A program made the position numbers and the translations under genes. DNA of 64,000 nucleotides from Eutreptiella sp. 'Long Island Sound 2002' (lineage: Eukaryota > Euglenozoa > Euglenophyceae > Eutreptiales > Eutreptiaceae): assembly GCA_964036045.1 (NCBI GenBank), contig OZ038378.1:37449228-37513227 (forward strand), in the 5' to 3' direction. Below the pieces are notes generated by a model. The model was not told where the DNA came from and made no database searches. It saw only the letters and a program-made list of their open reading frames with translations. Shown piece by piece: positions 50,215 to 62,130 of this stretch. How positions within the stretch are numbered: the stretch's first letter is position 1; each line of letters opens with the position of its first letter.

Positions 50215-51201
50215 TGATGCATATGGGTGTCTGCCGCTACGCTAGGATCAGGATTTCGGACACTTTCAGGTCCGCGACCGCAGACAGCGATTCAGCTGCT
50301 GTCTGTCATTTTTTCTCACCTAATTTTCTGTGGTTTTAACCTTAAAATCATTGTAGGTAAATGTGGAGCTTGGGCGCCGTCGACGCGCGCGCCAGAGATT
50401 TACGAGTTTTTATTTCATGATTTTTTGAGATTCCAAGGGGTCTGGTTGTTGAACTGTCAGTTTTAAAGCAGTAGGAATACTACAGTGCCATTTCGGCGCT
50501 TGGCGGTGTTAGGTTAAGTTACAAAGTTACTAATTTTATAGAACATTTGCTGAGCACCTTTGTTGCGTGGTTAGTTGCTCAGTGCAGCATATAAGTGTAG
50601 GAGCTTGGGTTAGGGTAACTGGGCGACAACGCAGTTCATTGAAGCAACGCCGACGTAACTTGGAAGGTCCAAGGTGTATAATGTGCGTTAGGCAACAAGT
50701 GTCCTACCTGGGTGCGCCCTAAGATTCGACTGACACAAAGTTCATCACTGCGCACAACAGGCAGAACCGTGTGAACATGCAAGTAAGTCAAATTTAGTGT
50801 CGTCTGCCCGAATTTACTGCTCTAGCGTGCTTTGGGCTCAACCAGTGCCAGACACCTTTGTTGATGGCGTGCTCTGCACGCATGTTCACCTGGGGAATAC
50901 AAGTAAGAACAGATTGGTGTGCAGGCTGAGAACAGATTGGTGTGCAGGTCCCAAGAAGCCTGCAGCAGGTAGATGACGTTGAAATCTGTAGTGACAGGGC
51001 AGGGCGGTGTGTTTGTCCGTGTTTGGGGCACTGTGCAGGGCTGTGATCCGTGCAGAGTACAGCCGTCACGTTGCGTGTCAGGGCAGTGATCGTGGTGTGA
51101 TTTGTCTGTACTTGGTGCGTGTTTCTGTTTTTCTGTGTGCATCTAGTGCAAATTTGATGTGAATGTAAATTTGACTTGTGCACCTTTGCCTGTTTTCGTA
51201 C
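50215..51201 (+). repeat. LTR of element F, left copy
   Basis: Direct repeat with 52780-53765. It starts TGATGCATATGGG; alignment runs to TTTTCGTAC. The LTR may extend beyond 51201, because the right copy is cut there by element G. It interrupts E; the expected duplication partner lies outside the window. Confidence 0.75.
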
Positions 51202-52779
51202 CTGTTTTGTGCTACAGTGTCTTGTTTGTGGACATATAGGTACAGGCTTGCTTTATTTTTGTCGGCTTATGTTGTTTTCATCGGTTTCTGATTTTTCCAT
51301 TTGTGCCCTACATCCCATAGGCACCTCAGGCTAATTAGGGAGGGGGTTTGCAATTTACCTCTCCTCTTGACCCTTAACTTGATAAGCCTGAGACACTGAA
51401 CAGTGTGTACTTTATTGCTGTCCTATATGCACTGTGTCAGCCCTGTGGTTTGTGTGCAATAGCTCTGATTGTGTCATGAGCGGGCACGAGCCGTGAGATC
51501 TTTGGTCGATGCCCAAAGGCTACGAAATTGCAGAGCTTCTTGGACATGTGCCGTTGCTCCTGTGTGGCTGGTTGGGTGTTCAAGGGTCTACGATGATATT
51601 GCAGTTTGCGACTTCCGGGACAAAGCAGGATTTTGAAAGATAGTTCAACATTTTGCAGAGGACCTCCCTGAAACCGCGTCAGAAAGTTCTCATCCACTAT
51701 CCTGCTCTACGCGACGCCACGCTGGAACTGCTGAGGTCCCACAACGTCAAGACGGGCCAAAGTCCCAGCCGCTCGACGAGCGCGAAGCCCCATTGTGGCT
51801 GGAGAGTGGACAGGCCCTTGCACGCGAGCCAGCAAGGCCCAGCGCGCGTGCTTACAAACCAGGAGGTCCACACGCCGGCAAAGATCGCTGCGAGCAAGCT
51901 ACAGACGCTGCATGCAAGCTCAACACGGGGGCGCGACAACCTGAAAAGCTGTGTAGGCGTTATGGCTGCCAGCTATGCTAAAATTCGTGGTGCAAGGGTC
52001 AGTGCTGATTTGCAGGCCCCAAGCTAAGCACTGCAGCTCAGGTGACTCGCAGAGACCACCTCTAATGGTCCACGCTTGGCGATGGAATTGCATGTTTTCT
52101 GTGTTTTTGAAACCCCATTGCTGTGTCAGTGTGAAGCTTTACAGTTTTCCTGGACTGAAATTCTGGGTTTGTGCCTCAGGATTCAGAATTTTTGATTCAT
52201 CTTTTTTTTCGGGTCCTGTGTGCCATTTCGGCACCTGTCCGCAGAACCGGCCATGTGTGCCCCGATCAGGCACCCGTTGGCAGAGCACTCTGTACTTAAT
52301 TTACTGCATTCACTTTTACTTCCGTACATACACCACAGCATTGCATTGTTGCGTGTTCGCGGGTGCCCACGGTAAACCAGAGGTGATCGTGACCTTCATA
52401 TCCGCTACCCGAACAAACGTACCTCAAATCACCAAAAGTGAGAACGACACCTTGGCCCTGACCGTCTGGACAATACTGCACGGCCTTTCCTGATGGGTAG
52501 AGTGATTTTTCTCCTGGTTCATTGCGTAAGGGTGTTTGACATTTTTTGTTGTCCTCTTGGCATATGAGCCTGTGCAACAAGAGTGTAGGTCTGAACACCC
52601 TGCTTGCAGGGTAAGTAAGACAGAAATTTTTCTGTGGCAGGCCTGTTAAACTGCCCATCGTTTTAATTACATATCTACCAGCTCACAGAATTTACTAAGC
52701 TACTGAATTTTGTTTTACGCCAGAATCCTGACCCTCAGTTTTTGGAGGATGCACCATGGCTATCTCTTAGGGGGGGGAG
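51202..52779 (+). other. Element F internal region
   Basis: About 1.6 kb without a recognisable gag or pol. Frames at 51653-52027 and 51975-52493 show no known motif. It ends in a polypurine tract (AGGGGGGAG, about 52771-52779). F therefore looks like a short non-autonomous LTR element. Confidence 0.6.
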
Positions 52780-53765
52780 TGATGTGTATGGGGGTCTGCC
52801 CCTACGCGAGGATCAGGATTCTGCACAGTTGCAGGTCCAGGACTGCAGACAGCAATTCTCCTGCTGTTTGTCATTTTTTCTAACCTAATTCTCTGTGTTT
52901 TTAACCTTAACATCACTGTAGGTAAATCTGGAGTTCGGGCGCCATCAACGCGCAGGCCAGAGATTTACGAGTTTTTATTTCGTGATTTTTTGAGATTCGA
53001 AGGGGTCTGGATGTTGAACTGCCAGTTTTAAAGCAGTAGGAATACTACGGTGCCATTTCGGCACTTGGCGGCGTTAGGTTAAGTTACGAAGTTACAAAAT
53101 TTGTAGAAAATTTGCTGACAGGCCTTAGTGCGTTGTTCGTGGCTCAGTGCAGCGTATAAGTGTAGGGATTCGCGTTCGGGTAACTCGGCGACAACGCAGT
53201 TCACTGAAGCAACGCCGACGTAACTTGGAAGGTCCAAGGTGTATAACGTGCGTTAGGCAACAAGTGGGTTAACTGGGTGCGCCCTATGATTCGTCTGACA
53301 CAAAGTTGATCACTGCACACAACAGGCAGAACTGTGTGAACATGCAGGTAAGTCAAATTCACTGTGGTCTGAACAAATTTACTGCTGGAGCGTGTTCTAC
53401 GCTCAACCAGTGCCAGACACCTTTGTTGATCGTGTGCTCTGCACGCAGGATCACATGGGGAATACAACCTACCAACAGATTGGTGTGCAGGTTACAAACA
53501 GATTGGTGTGCAGGTCCCAAGAAGCCTGCAGCAGGTAGATGACCTTGAAATCTGTAGTGACAGGGCAGTGCAGTGTGTTTGTCCGTTTTTGGAGCTCTGT
53601 GCAGGGCTGTGTTATGTGCAGATTACAGCGGTCAAAATGCGGGTCAAAACAGTGTTCGTGGTGTGACTTGTCTGTACTTGGTGTGTTTCTGTTTTTCTGT
53701 GCGCATCTAGTGCAAATTTGATGTCAATTTAAATTTGACTTGTGCACCTTTGCCTGTTTTCGTAC
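52780..53765 (+). repeat. LTR of element F, right copy (truncated by G)
   Basis: It begins TGATGTGTATGGG after the polypurine tract and follows the left copy to CGTAC at 53765, where the LTR of G starts abruptly. Confidence 0.75.
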
Positions 53766-54100
53766 TGAAGCGGGTGACAACCCTACCGTAGCATATTACC
53801 CTTAAGGGATCATTATATGACCCTATGTATGGGAGTATTGTACAATATATTCCATATCCTTGTTAGGAACATAGGATGTGGGATAGATAAAGCAATATCG
53901 AATCTTTTGTAGTTATATGAATAAGTGGATGATAGGGTGGATTTCACATGTGTGCATATCAGGTATTTCATTGGCTATGTGTATCATATCTGTTTACAGA
54001 ATACTATTCAGTGAACACAATCGTTATGTCTTCTTTGCCAAGCAATGTTGCTGCCCATGCCATTGCGACCTCTGCTCATGACCCTTCCCCGCTGGTTTCA
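53766..54100 (+). repeat. 5' LTR of element G
   Basis: TGAAGCGGGTGAC...GGTTTCA, 335 bp with canonical TG...CA ends, followed at once by a primer-binding site. The first eight bases (TGAAGCGG) equal those of the A LTR, but the rest is unrelated by eye. The 3' LTR is outside the window. Confidence 0.65.
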
Positions 54101-54112
54101 TGGTAGCAGAGG
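54101..54112 (+). other. Primer-binding site of element G
   Basis: TGGTAGCAGAGG, the same initiator tRNA-Met type as in B, starts at the base after the LTR. Confidence 0.7.
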
Positions 54113-54169
54113 CGAAACTTTTTCCGTCTCTGTTGGGCGCTTGTCATCGCAGAAAGCGATCGGTCCGCG

Positions 54170-56037
54170 AAATGGTGGATCAAATTCAAGTCAAAATCTC
54201 TTCCGCCGGAGGAATTGCTGAGGGTGTCCAGGTCCCCACCGTCAGGACCTCCTCGGCCCTCACAGATCGACCGGGCAGGGGCCGCAAAAACCGGCCAAGC
54301 CGTAGGTGGCTACCAATCCCAGTTCTCCGAAATCCCCGAATGTTCCCATCAGGGCCCCCCATCCTCGAGATCCAGCTGGTGTACCTTGGATGGTTGGGGG
54401 GGAAATGGACAGTAACCCTCAGAGAGAGCCAAGAGGACCACAACTCTCTTTCCCAGGCACAAGAACAGTTATTAGCGCCGAAAATCGGGCAATAATCGAA
54501 CCATCTACTAGGGTTATGGAGCGTATGAACGCTGCATCCTCCGGCACTGCCGACTGAGGTACAATGGCTTCGCCAATAGGCCCCATCGTGGTCGACTCTG
54601 ACACTCCTCCGTCGCTAGGCGGGTTGCCAGAGCCCCAGGTCAGGAAAACCATGTTTGCGGCAGGGCCCATCAGCCCTATTGTTGACCAACTCGACGCCCA
54701 AAACCGTCGAGTCAGCCCGCTCACACCTTATCCCCATGGCCATCTGGGGCTGGATGGTGAAGCCGTGGCCCTAATCCAGCAGGCTATGTCACTATGGTGG
54801 AAGCATCGCCCACTCCAATGAGCGGATCGCGGCGGTTTCCCTCCCTGGTGGAGGAATCTCCTTCCTTGGGAGCGTATCTCTATCCGCCAAGCGGATCCAA
54901 GCTAAGTCCCACAATCATCAAGGAAGCTCCCACACGAATCGAGGAGCATGAGTGTGACCAGTGGTTCCCCCTGGCGTTGGAACAGGGGAGCGACAATGAG
55001 GAGGAGGAGATTCGAGTGGTGGAACGTCGGGAACTCCATCATTCCCCTATTTCTGTTGCCTTGTCGCCTGCACGTCCCGGACCTATGTCAGGGACCAGGA
55101 TCTGCCCCCTGCTTGTGGATGAATCCCCAGCGCCCCACTACATCATGGTGGAGGACTCTGCGGCCCCTCAGTGCATTGTTGTGGAGGAATCCCTGGTGCC
55201 TATGAGCAGCGTCAAAGACCGCCCGTGTCTTGTCGTGGAATCTCCGGAACCGACGGAGGACCGGGCTGGTGCTACATCTCCGGTGCCTATGAGTGGCATG
55301 AAAGATCGTTTATCCCTGGTGGATGATTCCCCGGCGGTGCCGAAGCTTAACAATCTGTGCTGGGGGGGAGGGAATCCGGTGGACGGAGGTTCAGCAACCC
55401 TCCCTATAAACTCGTTCTCTCCCCCCTCGACTACATCTCCTATGGAGGACCGCCAACCGCGGGTACTGCCTGATTAGCGGGGGGATGGAGAGTTTGCAAC
55501 GGGCGCGGAGCCTGTTTTTGCTTCCTATCCGCGAACCCAATCACCTACGGTGGTTCATGAGTCACCGCAAAACATTGTCATGGACGAATCCCCAGCGCCA
55601 CCCCCGCAGCCACACCCTGTTGGTCCTATTTCCCTTCCCCCGTCACCCCGCCAGAAGGCTTACATCCAGCACGTGCACGGAATCCTGCACCTGACTCGGT
55701 CATCGCGTGGTGGGGGTTCGGGGGGGGACTTTCCTCTAGTGGGGGGGCACCTGCGCCTGTTGCTGCGTGCCCCGCACCCCCGTTTTGCCCTGCAGGGGGG
55801 CCCTCTGGTCCCCGCGTGGCCAGGGGGGCTGCTGGCGGAGGCAGTGTTGGGTCATTCCCTCCTCGTGGGGGTGGGGGTCCCTCGTTTCGACATTCTAGGG
55901 CCCCGCTCAACCGCGGGGGGGGGAATGACTTGAAGCACACCTGTGGCTGTTCCAGGTGCATGGTGCACTATGAAGCGTGCATTCAATCTCTGATGGCTCA
56001 GGTGCAGGACCTGCGACCTCAAAATCTAGAGCTGCAG
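54170..56037 (+). pseudogene. Element G gag-like gene with repeated short motifs
   Basis: Coding sense is spread over several frames: 54174-54495, 54564-54821, 54794-55477 and 55550-55933. The main part repeats an acidic/hydrophobic core followed by Pro and PMSG: SLVEESPS, LLVDESPAP, IMVEDSA, IVVEESLVPMSS, LVVESPEP, LVDDSPAV, IVMDESPAP, plus IVVDSD at 54585-54602. A Gly-rich stretch follows, then a short coiled-coil segment (HYEACIQSLMAQVQDL) just before B2 is inserted at 56038. Position after a primer-binding site suggests gag; no capsid fold is recognised. Confidence 0.5.
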
Positions 56038-56748
56038 AGTAAGAGAAAGTCACTGCCATGTCTTTCTTGGAGGGCTTGATCCAGGCCAAGCCCTCCTGAA
56101 AAACATTTTGTTGGTGCCAAGACGTACTTAAGTATTTTTATCACTCTTTTAAAGCCTAAAGTACACTTTCTCAAAGTAACTAGGGTTATAACCCTAGCCC
56201 CCCCATGAAGTTCACCCCTATCACTCAACTGAGCGGAGGTATCTTCCTTCATGGAGGTTATACCCAAAAAAAATAGGCACTTCATGCCTAAGGCCTTGGA
56301 GGTTAAGCCTACTGGGCTCCCACCCCAAGACCCCTATACTCAATTGTTTCTACCACTTATTGTGGTTCTACTTTTTAACTGTTTCTGAATTCAGTTGCTC
56401 CGCCAAGTCATATTCTATGTCTGACCTAGCTCCTATGCCCCATATTCCTAACCAGCTCCATTTCACCCAGAAGAGTGCACATGAAGTGCTTGATGCTAAC
56501 TTGGAGGCTAGAGTCAGGCCAGTTTTCAAACCAAATTATTTGTTTTATCCATTTGTGATTGAATCTTTGTATTTAAGCCTGCATTGTCTATCTGCAGCCC
56601 TTCTGTGTTACACTGGTTTTAAAAACAATTCATTGATTCGATCCACATCCTGTTCTTGCTCTACTTGCTGCCTTGGTTTGGGTTTTCAACATCAAAACCT
56701 GCAGGATTTCATCAAAGTCCATAGGGCACTAATCAAGGACATCTGTCT
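56038..56748 (+). repeat. 5' LTR of B2
   Basis: It begins AGTAAGAGAAAG and ends TGTCT, 711 bp, confirming the AG...CT termini seen in B1. The TATA candidate of B1 is lost. Confidence 0.85.
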
Positions 56749-56791
56749 GGTAGCAGAGGCAACCCTTGAGAACCTTTCGAACCGACTCTGA
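56360..56791 (+). CDS. 143-residue cysteine-rich frame across the B2 LTR end
   Basis: This frame starts in the LTR, contains the 63-residue frame of B1 in longer form (YPFVIESL ... STSCSCSTCCLGLGF), reads through the primer-binding site as LVAEA and stops 29 bp before the gag ATG. In B1 it is interrupted by stops upstream. No domain is recognised. It may be a leader peptide, a remnant of a longer Gag N-terminus, or chance. Confidence 0.25.
   Translation: MWFYFLTVSEFSCSAKSYSMSDLAPMPHIPNQLHFTQKSAHEVLDANLEARVRPVFKPNYLFYPFVIESLYLSLHCLSAALLCYTGFKNNSLIRSTSCSCSTCCLGLGFQHQNLQDFIKVHRALIKDICLVAEATLENLSNRL
56748..56759 (+). other. Primer-binding site of B2
   Basis: TGGTAGCAGAGG follows the LTR; the next base (C) also agrees with G-to-T-stem pairing in the initiator tRNA family. 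Confidence 0.75.
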
Positions 56792-56820
56792 GAAGAACAC
56801 AAGCCAAAACCAGAAACAAA

Positions 56821-59022
56821 ATGTCCACACCATCAGTACAGATGTCTGACAGGACCTGGCCTATTCGAAGTGTACAAGTTCAACTTGGCAACAGTGGGCC
56901 CACCTCAATGAGTGAGCCCAAACTCAGAGCCGCATCTGGGTCTCAAGAAGATCCAGTACACAGAAGGGCGCAACAAGGTGCGCCCAGATTAACCACAGAG
57001 GCCTTAGCGGCCCGTGGTGATAGCCTTAAAGATTTTTTGCCAAAGGGTTGCTGCGTCGATCTCCAGATCTGTATGCTCAGCTTCTTCTTCAACGGCTACG
57101 CCCGCATGAGAACCTGAGGAAGAAGGCGAATTCAGAAGGAGAATCAACGAATATATTCTCCACAACGAGTACTACAAGTCCGTCACAGGCGAAGATGGAG
57201 AGGAACCACTAGACACCTTGAATTCCCCACCGTACACGGACATGGGTTCCTACCCTTACTCCGGCCCACCTACGGAGCTGGCCGACACAGTGTCTCTACC
57301 CAGGCGACCTAGAGGGCCAGTATGGCGTCCGGAGCTGCCAAACACTGGCAGGAACCCTGAAGTGTGCCCCGCATATGTGAAAGCTCCCCATCTACCAGAG
57401 CCAACTCATGGGGCCCTGGACCGTACGGCCGAGTTACTGGCCAGATTACTGTCTGGGTCCGAAAACTCTGATGTGACAGCCCTTTCTGAGGCTGTCAAAG
57501 CTAAATTGGGTATCACTGAACCCTCACCCCAGCCAGCACCGGCCTCACCCTCAGCCGGACTGGCCACATTGGCTGATGATCTCAAAAGATTGAGGGTGTC
57601 CAGGTCGCTACCCAAGGTCACTTGCCCCAGCCCTTTTCATTCTTGCACCAGGACAGTCCCTATTGCTGAACTACAGGACGTACCTGTGACAGAGACTAAG
57701 AAAAGAGGGCTGTCAGCCCTTGCACCCCTCGCCGACGTACCTCCCCCCCCATCAGGCCTAACCCCAGGGGGTGGGAAGAGTGTCGGACCTATTGCACAGG
57801 CGAACATCCAGCTGGAATTGCCGAAGTTTGACCCAAAAAATCTGCCCCAATTGGCAGAAGAATTTGCTGAGTTTCTTTTGCTAACTGGCCAATCCCATGT
57901 GGATGTGGCCAGTAAATGTTCACTGCTAAAACGTTCATGCAAAACAAAATTTTTGCAAAAACAGGTGAAACAGATTGTGAAAACCTGTTCAACATGGGTT
58001 GAGGTACTCCAAAGACTGGAGAAAACGTTCCCAGTCTATGAGACTGACCTCAGTGTGCGCACACAGATAGAGGAGCTACCTATGCTCCCTGAGTTTCCTT
58101 CAGCTGCGCAAATCTTTGAATACGTGTGCGACCTAGAGTATCTGTTTTCACGAATCAATGTGGGTTCCTGTGGAGCCACTGAGCCCCAGCTGTGGCTCAT
58201 GAGTAAGATCCCTACTCGTACGTGGGACGATTGCCGCACTGCCTCTCAGAGGAAGAGTCGGACCCACACGTACGACGACCTGGTGGACCTGCTGATCGAG
58301 CTTGCCTGGAGAGGGAGAATGACTCCCACATGGAGAAATTCCTCAAGAAACACCTGGGTCGAGGTGGTACTCCTACCCCCGAACGTGGCGAAGGGAAAGC
58401 GCCTGAAAATCCCACTAACGTTAACCAGGGGAGTGGTAAAGGAAGGGGTAACCTGCGTGCCATGAATGAGGTTCAACCTGAAGTAGGTACACCCCCTCTG
58501 TTCTACTGTAAACCTGTCAATGACAAGGGGGGACTTTGTCATGCCTCTGACTGCGACCACCGCAGTTGTTGTATGCTGCAGATGAAACGACAGCAGCACA
58601 CCAAGAATGGGAAAGCTGTGAACCATCAAGACCACTTTAGGTGTACCATCACCTGTGGTTATTGTGGCAAACGTCGTCACTACGAGGACGAGTGTCACAT
58701 AAAGAAACGAGAAAGTGACAAACTCAAGCGGCAGAAGGCTGAACGCCAGAAGAACCAACCACCCACCAGAAATCCCCAGAATGGGGATAAAGGTGGTAAA
58801 GAAGGTGGCAAGGGGGGTGGCAAAGGTGGAACCCCTAACCCCCAGAGGCGCTCATCAGCGCCCGCTACTACTCCCCCTCCTGCCGAAGGTGACCCCAAGA
58901 AGCGCCCACAGGGGGATAACGCCTCCCCTGAGGGGAATAACTCCAAGAAGAGGCGACTGGCCTGGATGGCCAAGTCCCTCATGGCTGCAGGGGTGGCCGT
59001 CCAATTCCCTGCTGAGGAGTAA
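56821..59022 (+). pseudogene. gag: B2 gag
   Basis: ATG 56821 (MSTPSVQMSD). A frameshift near 57040-57120 breaks the N-terminal part; the frame from 57218 carries the capsid-like region (LELPKFDPKNLPQLAEEF). Another frameshift near 58310 shifts to the frame ending at TAA 59020-59022. This last part contains an intact zinc knuckle CGYCGKRRHYEDEC (CX2CX4HX4C) and a Lys/Gly-rich tail. The TAA is in the same position and frame as the B1 TAG. Confidence 0.85.
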
Positions 59023-59830
59023 AGGGGCGGCTCCGATGAGGAGGACTTGGTTTTCTGGATCCTCGTGAAAATTGGGGATCAAGTTTTTCGAGCAGTGCTT
59101 GACACCGGCGCAACACTTTCTATGGTGGCCTGGCGCCTGCTAAAGACTTTCAAGAAAACTGTGACAGTGGCCATAAGAGTAGGTGATGGGCGTACCATCT
59201 ATTCCTTGGGGGGAGTCGATGTGACTATTTGTCTTGGCGACAAAACTGTGACCCAACACTGCAGAGTGTTGGACACCGACGCCTTTGTCATCGTCATTGG
59301 TACCGACTTCCTGCGAAGAAACCTCCAGGTAAAAATGCTGTCTCTCCAGCGCCCCTATTCTCTGCACTGCGACTTTGGCAGTGGGCTCTTCTCCGTACCT
59401 TTGGGGCTGTCAGGACGAAACGAGTCTGGGCTGCGCTACACATCCAAGACTAACTATCGTTCTGAAAACTACCAATTGGCCCGTCACGTTCTTGAAAATG
59501 GACTGGCGCCCCTTCAGGTAACCCTGGATGAGATCCAGGTGGAATTGTTCGCGAGCCGACAACAGCACATCATGCAGTTGTACTGCTCGAAACATTTGAG
59601 CAACGCTTTGCGTTTCTTCTGGAAAGCAATGGGCCTAGCATATGCTATCCCTCCCTTCTCCCTGCTCGCGAAGGTTCTAACCAAAATCACTTAAAAGGGA
59701 GGAAGGGTTGTCATGTGCACCCCTGACTGGGGTTGCTCAGGTGAACACGCTGACTGCCGCCCTTTGCTAGACCGAATGACCCTGGGAGTAGTGCAACTCC
59801 CCGACGGTCCCATCTACGTGCCTGAGGACT
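59023..59830 (+). pseudogene. B2 protease and Dam-like domain
   Basis: In frame after the gag stop. VLDTGATLSMV is the protease active site. The Dam-like region follows: VELFASRQQH, ALRFFW, then YAIPPFSLL, in which the motif Asn seen in B1 is Ile (59647-59658). A TAA at 59692-59694 interrupts it; homology continues as GGRVVMCTPDWG to PDGPIYVPE. Confidence 0.75.
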
Positions 59831-62130
59831 CAGACACAGCTATGCACCCCCCTGAGTGGGCCAGTTTCCTATCAGTTGTCGATGGATCTCTCAATTCTGT
59901 ACCCCTGTGTGATCTAGATCAGGTGCTACTGAAAGAGGTCATGGCCGAAAATCGTGGCCTGACTCTTTCTGATCTCAAAAAACGATCTCCTGAGCACCTA
60001 TCCGCCACACTTAGAGGGTGTGAATCTCCCGATGGGTATTTGGAACCTGCAGCTGTAAAGGAGGATGCTGACGACCAACTGTCTGAGATCGCCAGCACTA
60101 TCCCTTTTGTTGATCCCAGCTCTTTTGAACTAAAACACAGTGCCTTCCTGGCCCAGCTGTTGCTGGAGGAGGTAGATCTAGAGTCAACCTCAGAACCCGC
60201 TTCCCCTGTTGGGAAACCGGTGCTACACATGCAGCCTATGCACTCAGGTGAACCCGTGGCCCAGAGTTCTGATGCTCTAGCGCGGCCTGCTTCTAATAAC
60301 ATGCCACTGTCTGGGCATGACACTCAGGAACTCCGACGGCTGTTGTACCTGAAGACCGAAGGTATTGAGCGCCAAGAGCGGCTGCAATACCTCAGACAGA
60401 CCTGGAAATCCTCCAACTGGTCTGAGGAGGATGATGATTCCTACACGCTGCCTGACCCTGAGATACCCCTAGTGTATTCTCTGCACTATGGGCAGCAATG
60501 TCCCCCTGAGTGGGACGATGGTTCTGTACCTGCCGAAACTGCTGATTGGCAGAAAAAGAAAGAGCATGGAAAGAGCAACCTCCATGCTGAGGAGGATTTC
60601 CTGCAGAAAATGGAGAGTCTTAACCTTGACCCCCGACTGAAGAAACTGCTCCTAACCTATGAGGAGGTGTTCGGCGCCTTGCCGCCCCCCCTTTCTTGTA
60701 AAAAACTGGTCCTGAAGGACCTGAAACTGAAACCTGAATTCGAGAAGACGCGAGTAAGGCGTTGTCCATACCTCGCTCCACAGGAACAGGTTGGAGAAAT
60801 CGAGCGCCAGATCCAGGAATGTATTGATGCTGGCCTCCTGGAGGAATATAAGAAAGGGGACTACCCCCATCACTGCAGTCCCTGTCTCCTGGTTGCTAAA
60901 CCTGGATCGACTGCCCTACGACTTGTTGTTGACTACGTTGAGGTCAGCAAGAAAACCGAAAACCACTCAGGGAGTATTCCTAACATGGAAAATACCCTGG
61001 AGCGTATTGCCAAATGCAGGTACAAGACGAAAATGGACAAACGCAGTGGTTTCTAGCAGGTAGGCCTAACCGCCGCAGCTCAGGAACTGCTGGCCTTTCT
61101 AACCCCTAAGGGTCGTGTGTTTAAGTGGAAGGTCATGCCTTTCGGGGTGGCTAATGCCCCAGCGCTCCTTCAGGAGCTAATGAACACAGTTTTGTACATA
61201 CTGAGGAACAGACCTCTAGTACACGGGTTGATTTCTCGGGGTGCAGAAATGGAGGCCCACATCGATGACAAGAGTTTGGGTACCAATACCCAAGAGGACC
61301 ATGTCCTTCTCCTCCGTGAATTTTTCATTGTTTGTCAAGAAGACCATCTCTGAATCAAACTCGAAAAATGCGAGTTTATGAGAGAGGAGATGGAGTATTT
61401 GGGTTTCGACGTGGGGTATGGCTGGTGGAAACCAGCCGCGTCTAAGATGCAGCCCCTGCAGGACATGCAGATTTGCGATGACCCTAAGAAGGGTCTACAC
61501 GACGTGAGGAGTTTTGTGGGCGCCTGTAACTTCTATAGGCGTCACATCCACAATTTTACCCACTCCTCTGCCCCCCTCACTTCCCTAATCAAGAAAGCTA
61601 CTCCCTGGAAGTGGACCACCAGAGAGGAGGAGTGTTTCCAGGAATCGAAGAAGAAAATTGCCTCCTCCATTCCCAGGGAGTACCCCGCCCTAAGAGCGAG
61701 ATAGTCCCGATCACTGATGCCAGTGATGTAGGGGGGGGTGGAACAATCTACCAATGGCAGGAGCTTAACCCAGCTGAACTAACCCACTGCCATTATCGTA
61801 CTAGCGGACTGAACCGTGATGGCTACTTGAAGCATGACTACCCTACCAGTGAGTGGCGGCTTGTGCCGCTGGGACACTGGAATTCGAAATGGAACCAAGC
61901 GCGTTCCAATTACAGCACCTATGACCAGGAACTCCTGGATGGTATGTTGGTGCTGTCGTCACAGTCCCGACTCCTGGGATCTAACCCTATTGTCTGGCTC
62001 TGTGACCAGGAACTGGTGAAGTCTTTTCAGAAGGGCCCACCACCGGAGAAAGAGAAACTAAATCGGTAATGGACTTACCAGAGCCAGTTCAGGCTGACAG
62101 TTCATCATATCCCTGGTATAAAAAATAAAC
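59831..62130 (+). pseudogene. B2 reverse transcriptase and RNase H
   Basis: The spacer and N-terminal RT are open to TAG 61054-61056, which replaces a Trp codon of B1. HIDDKSL is the RT catalytic region (61260-61270). A TGA at 61351 and a frameshift near 61670 follow. RNase H is visible as PITDASDVG, STYDQELL and then a TAA near 62067. All are independent of the B1 lesions. Confidence 0.85.
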
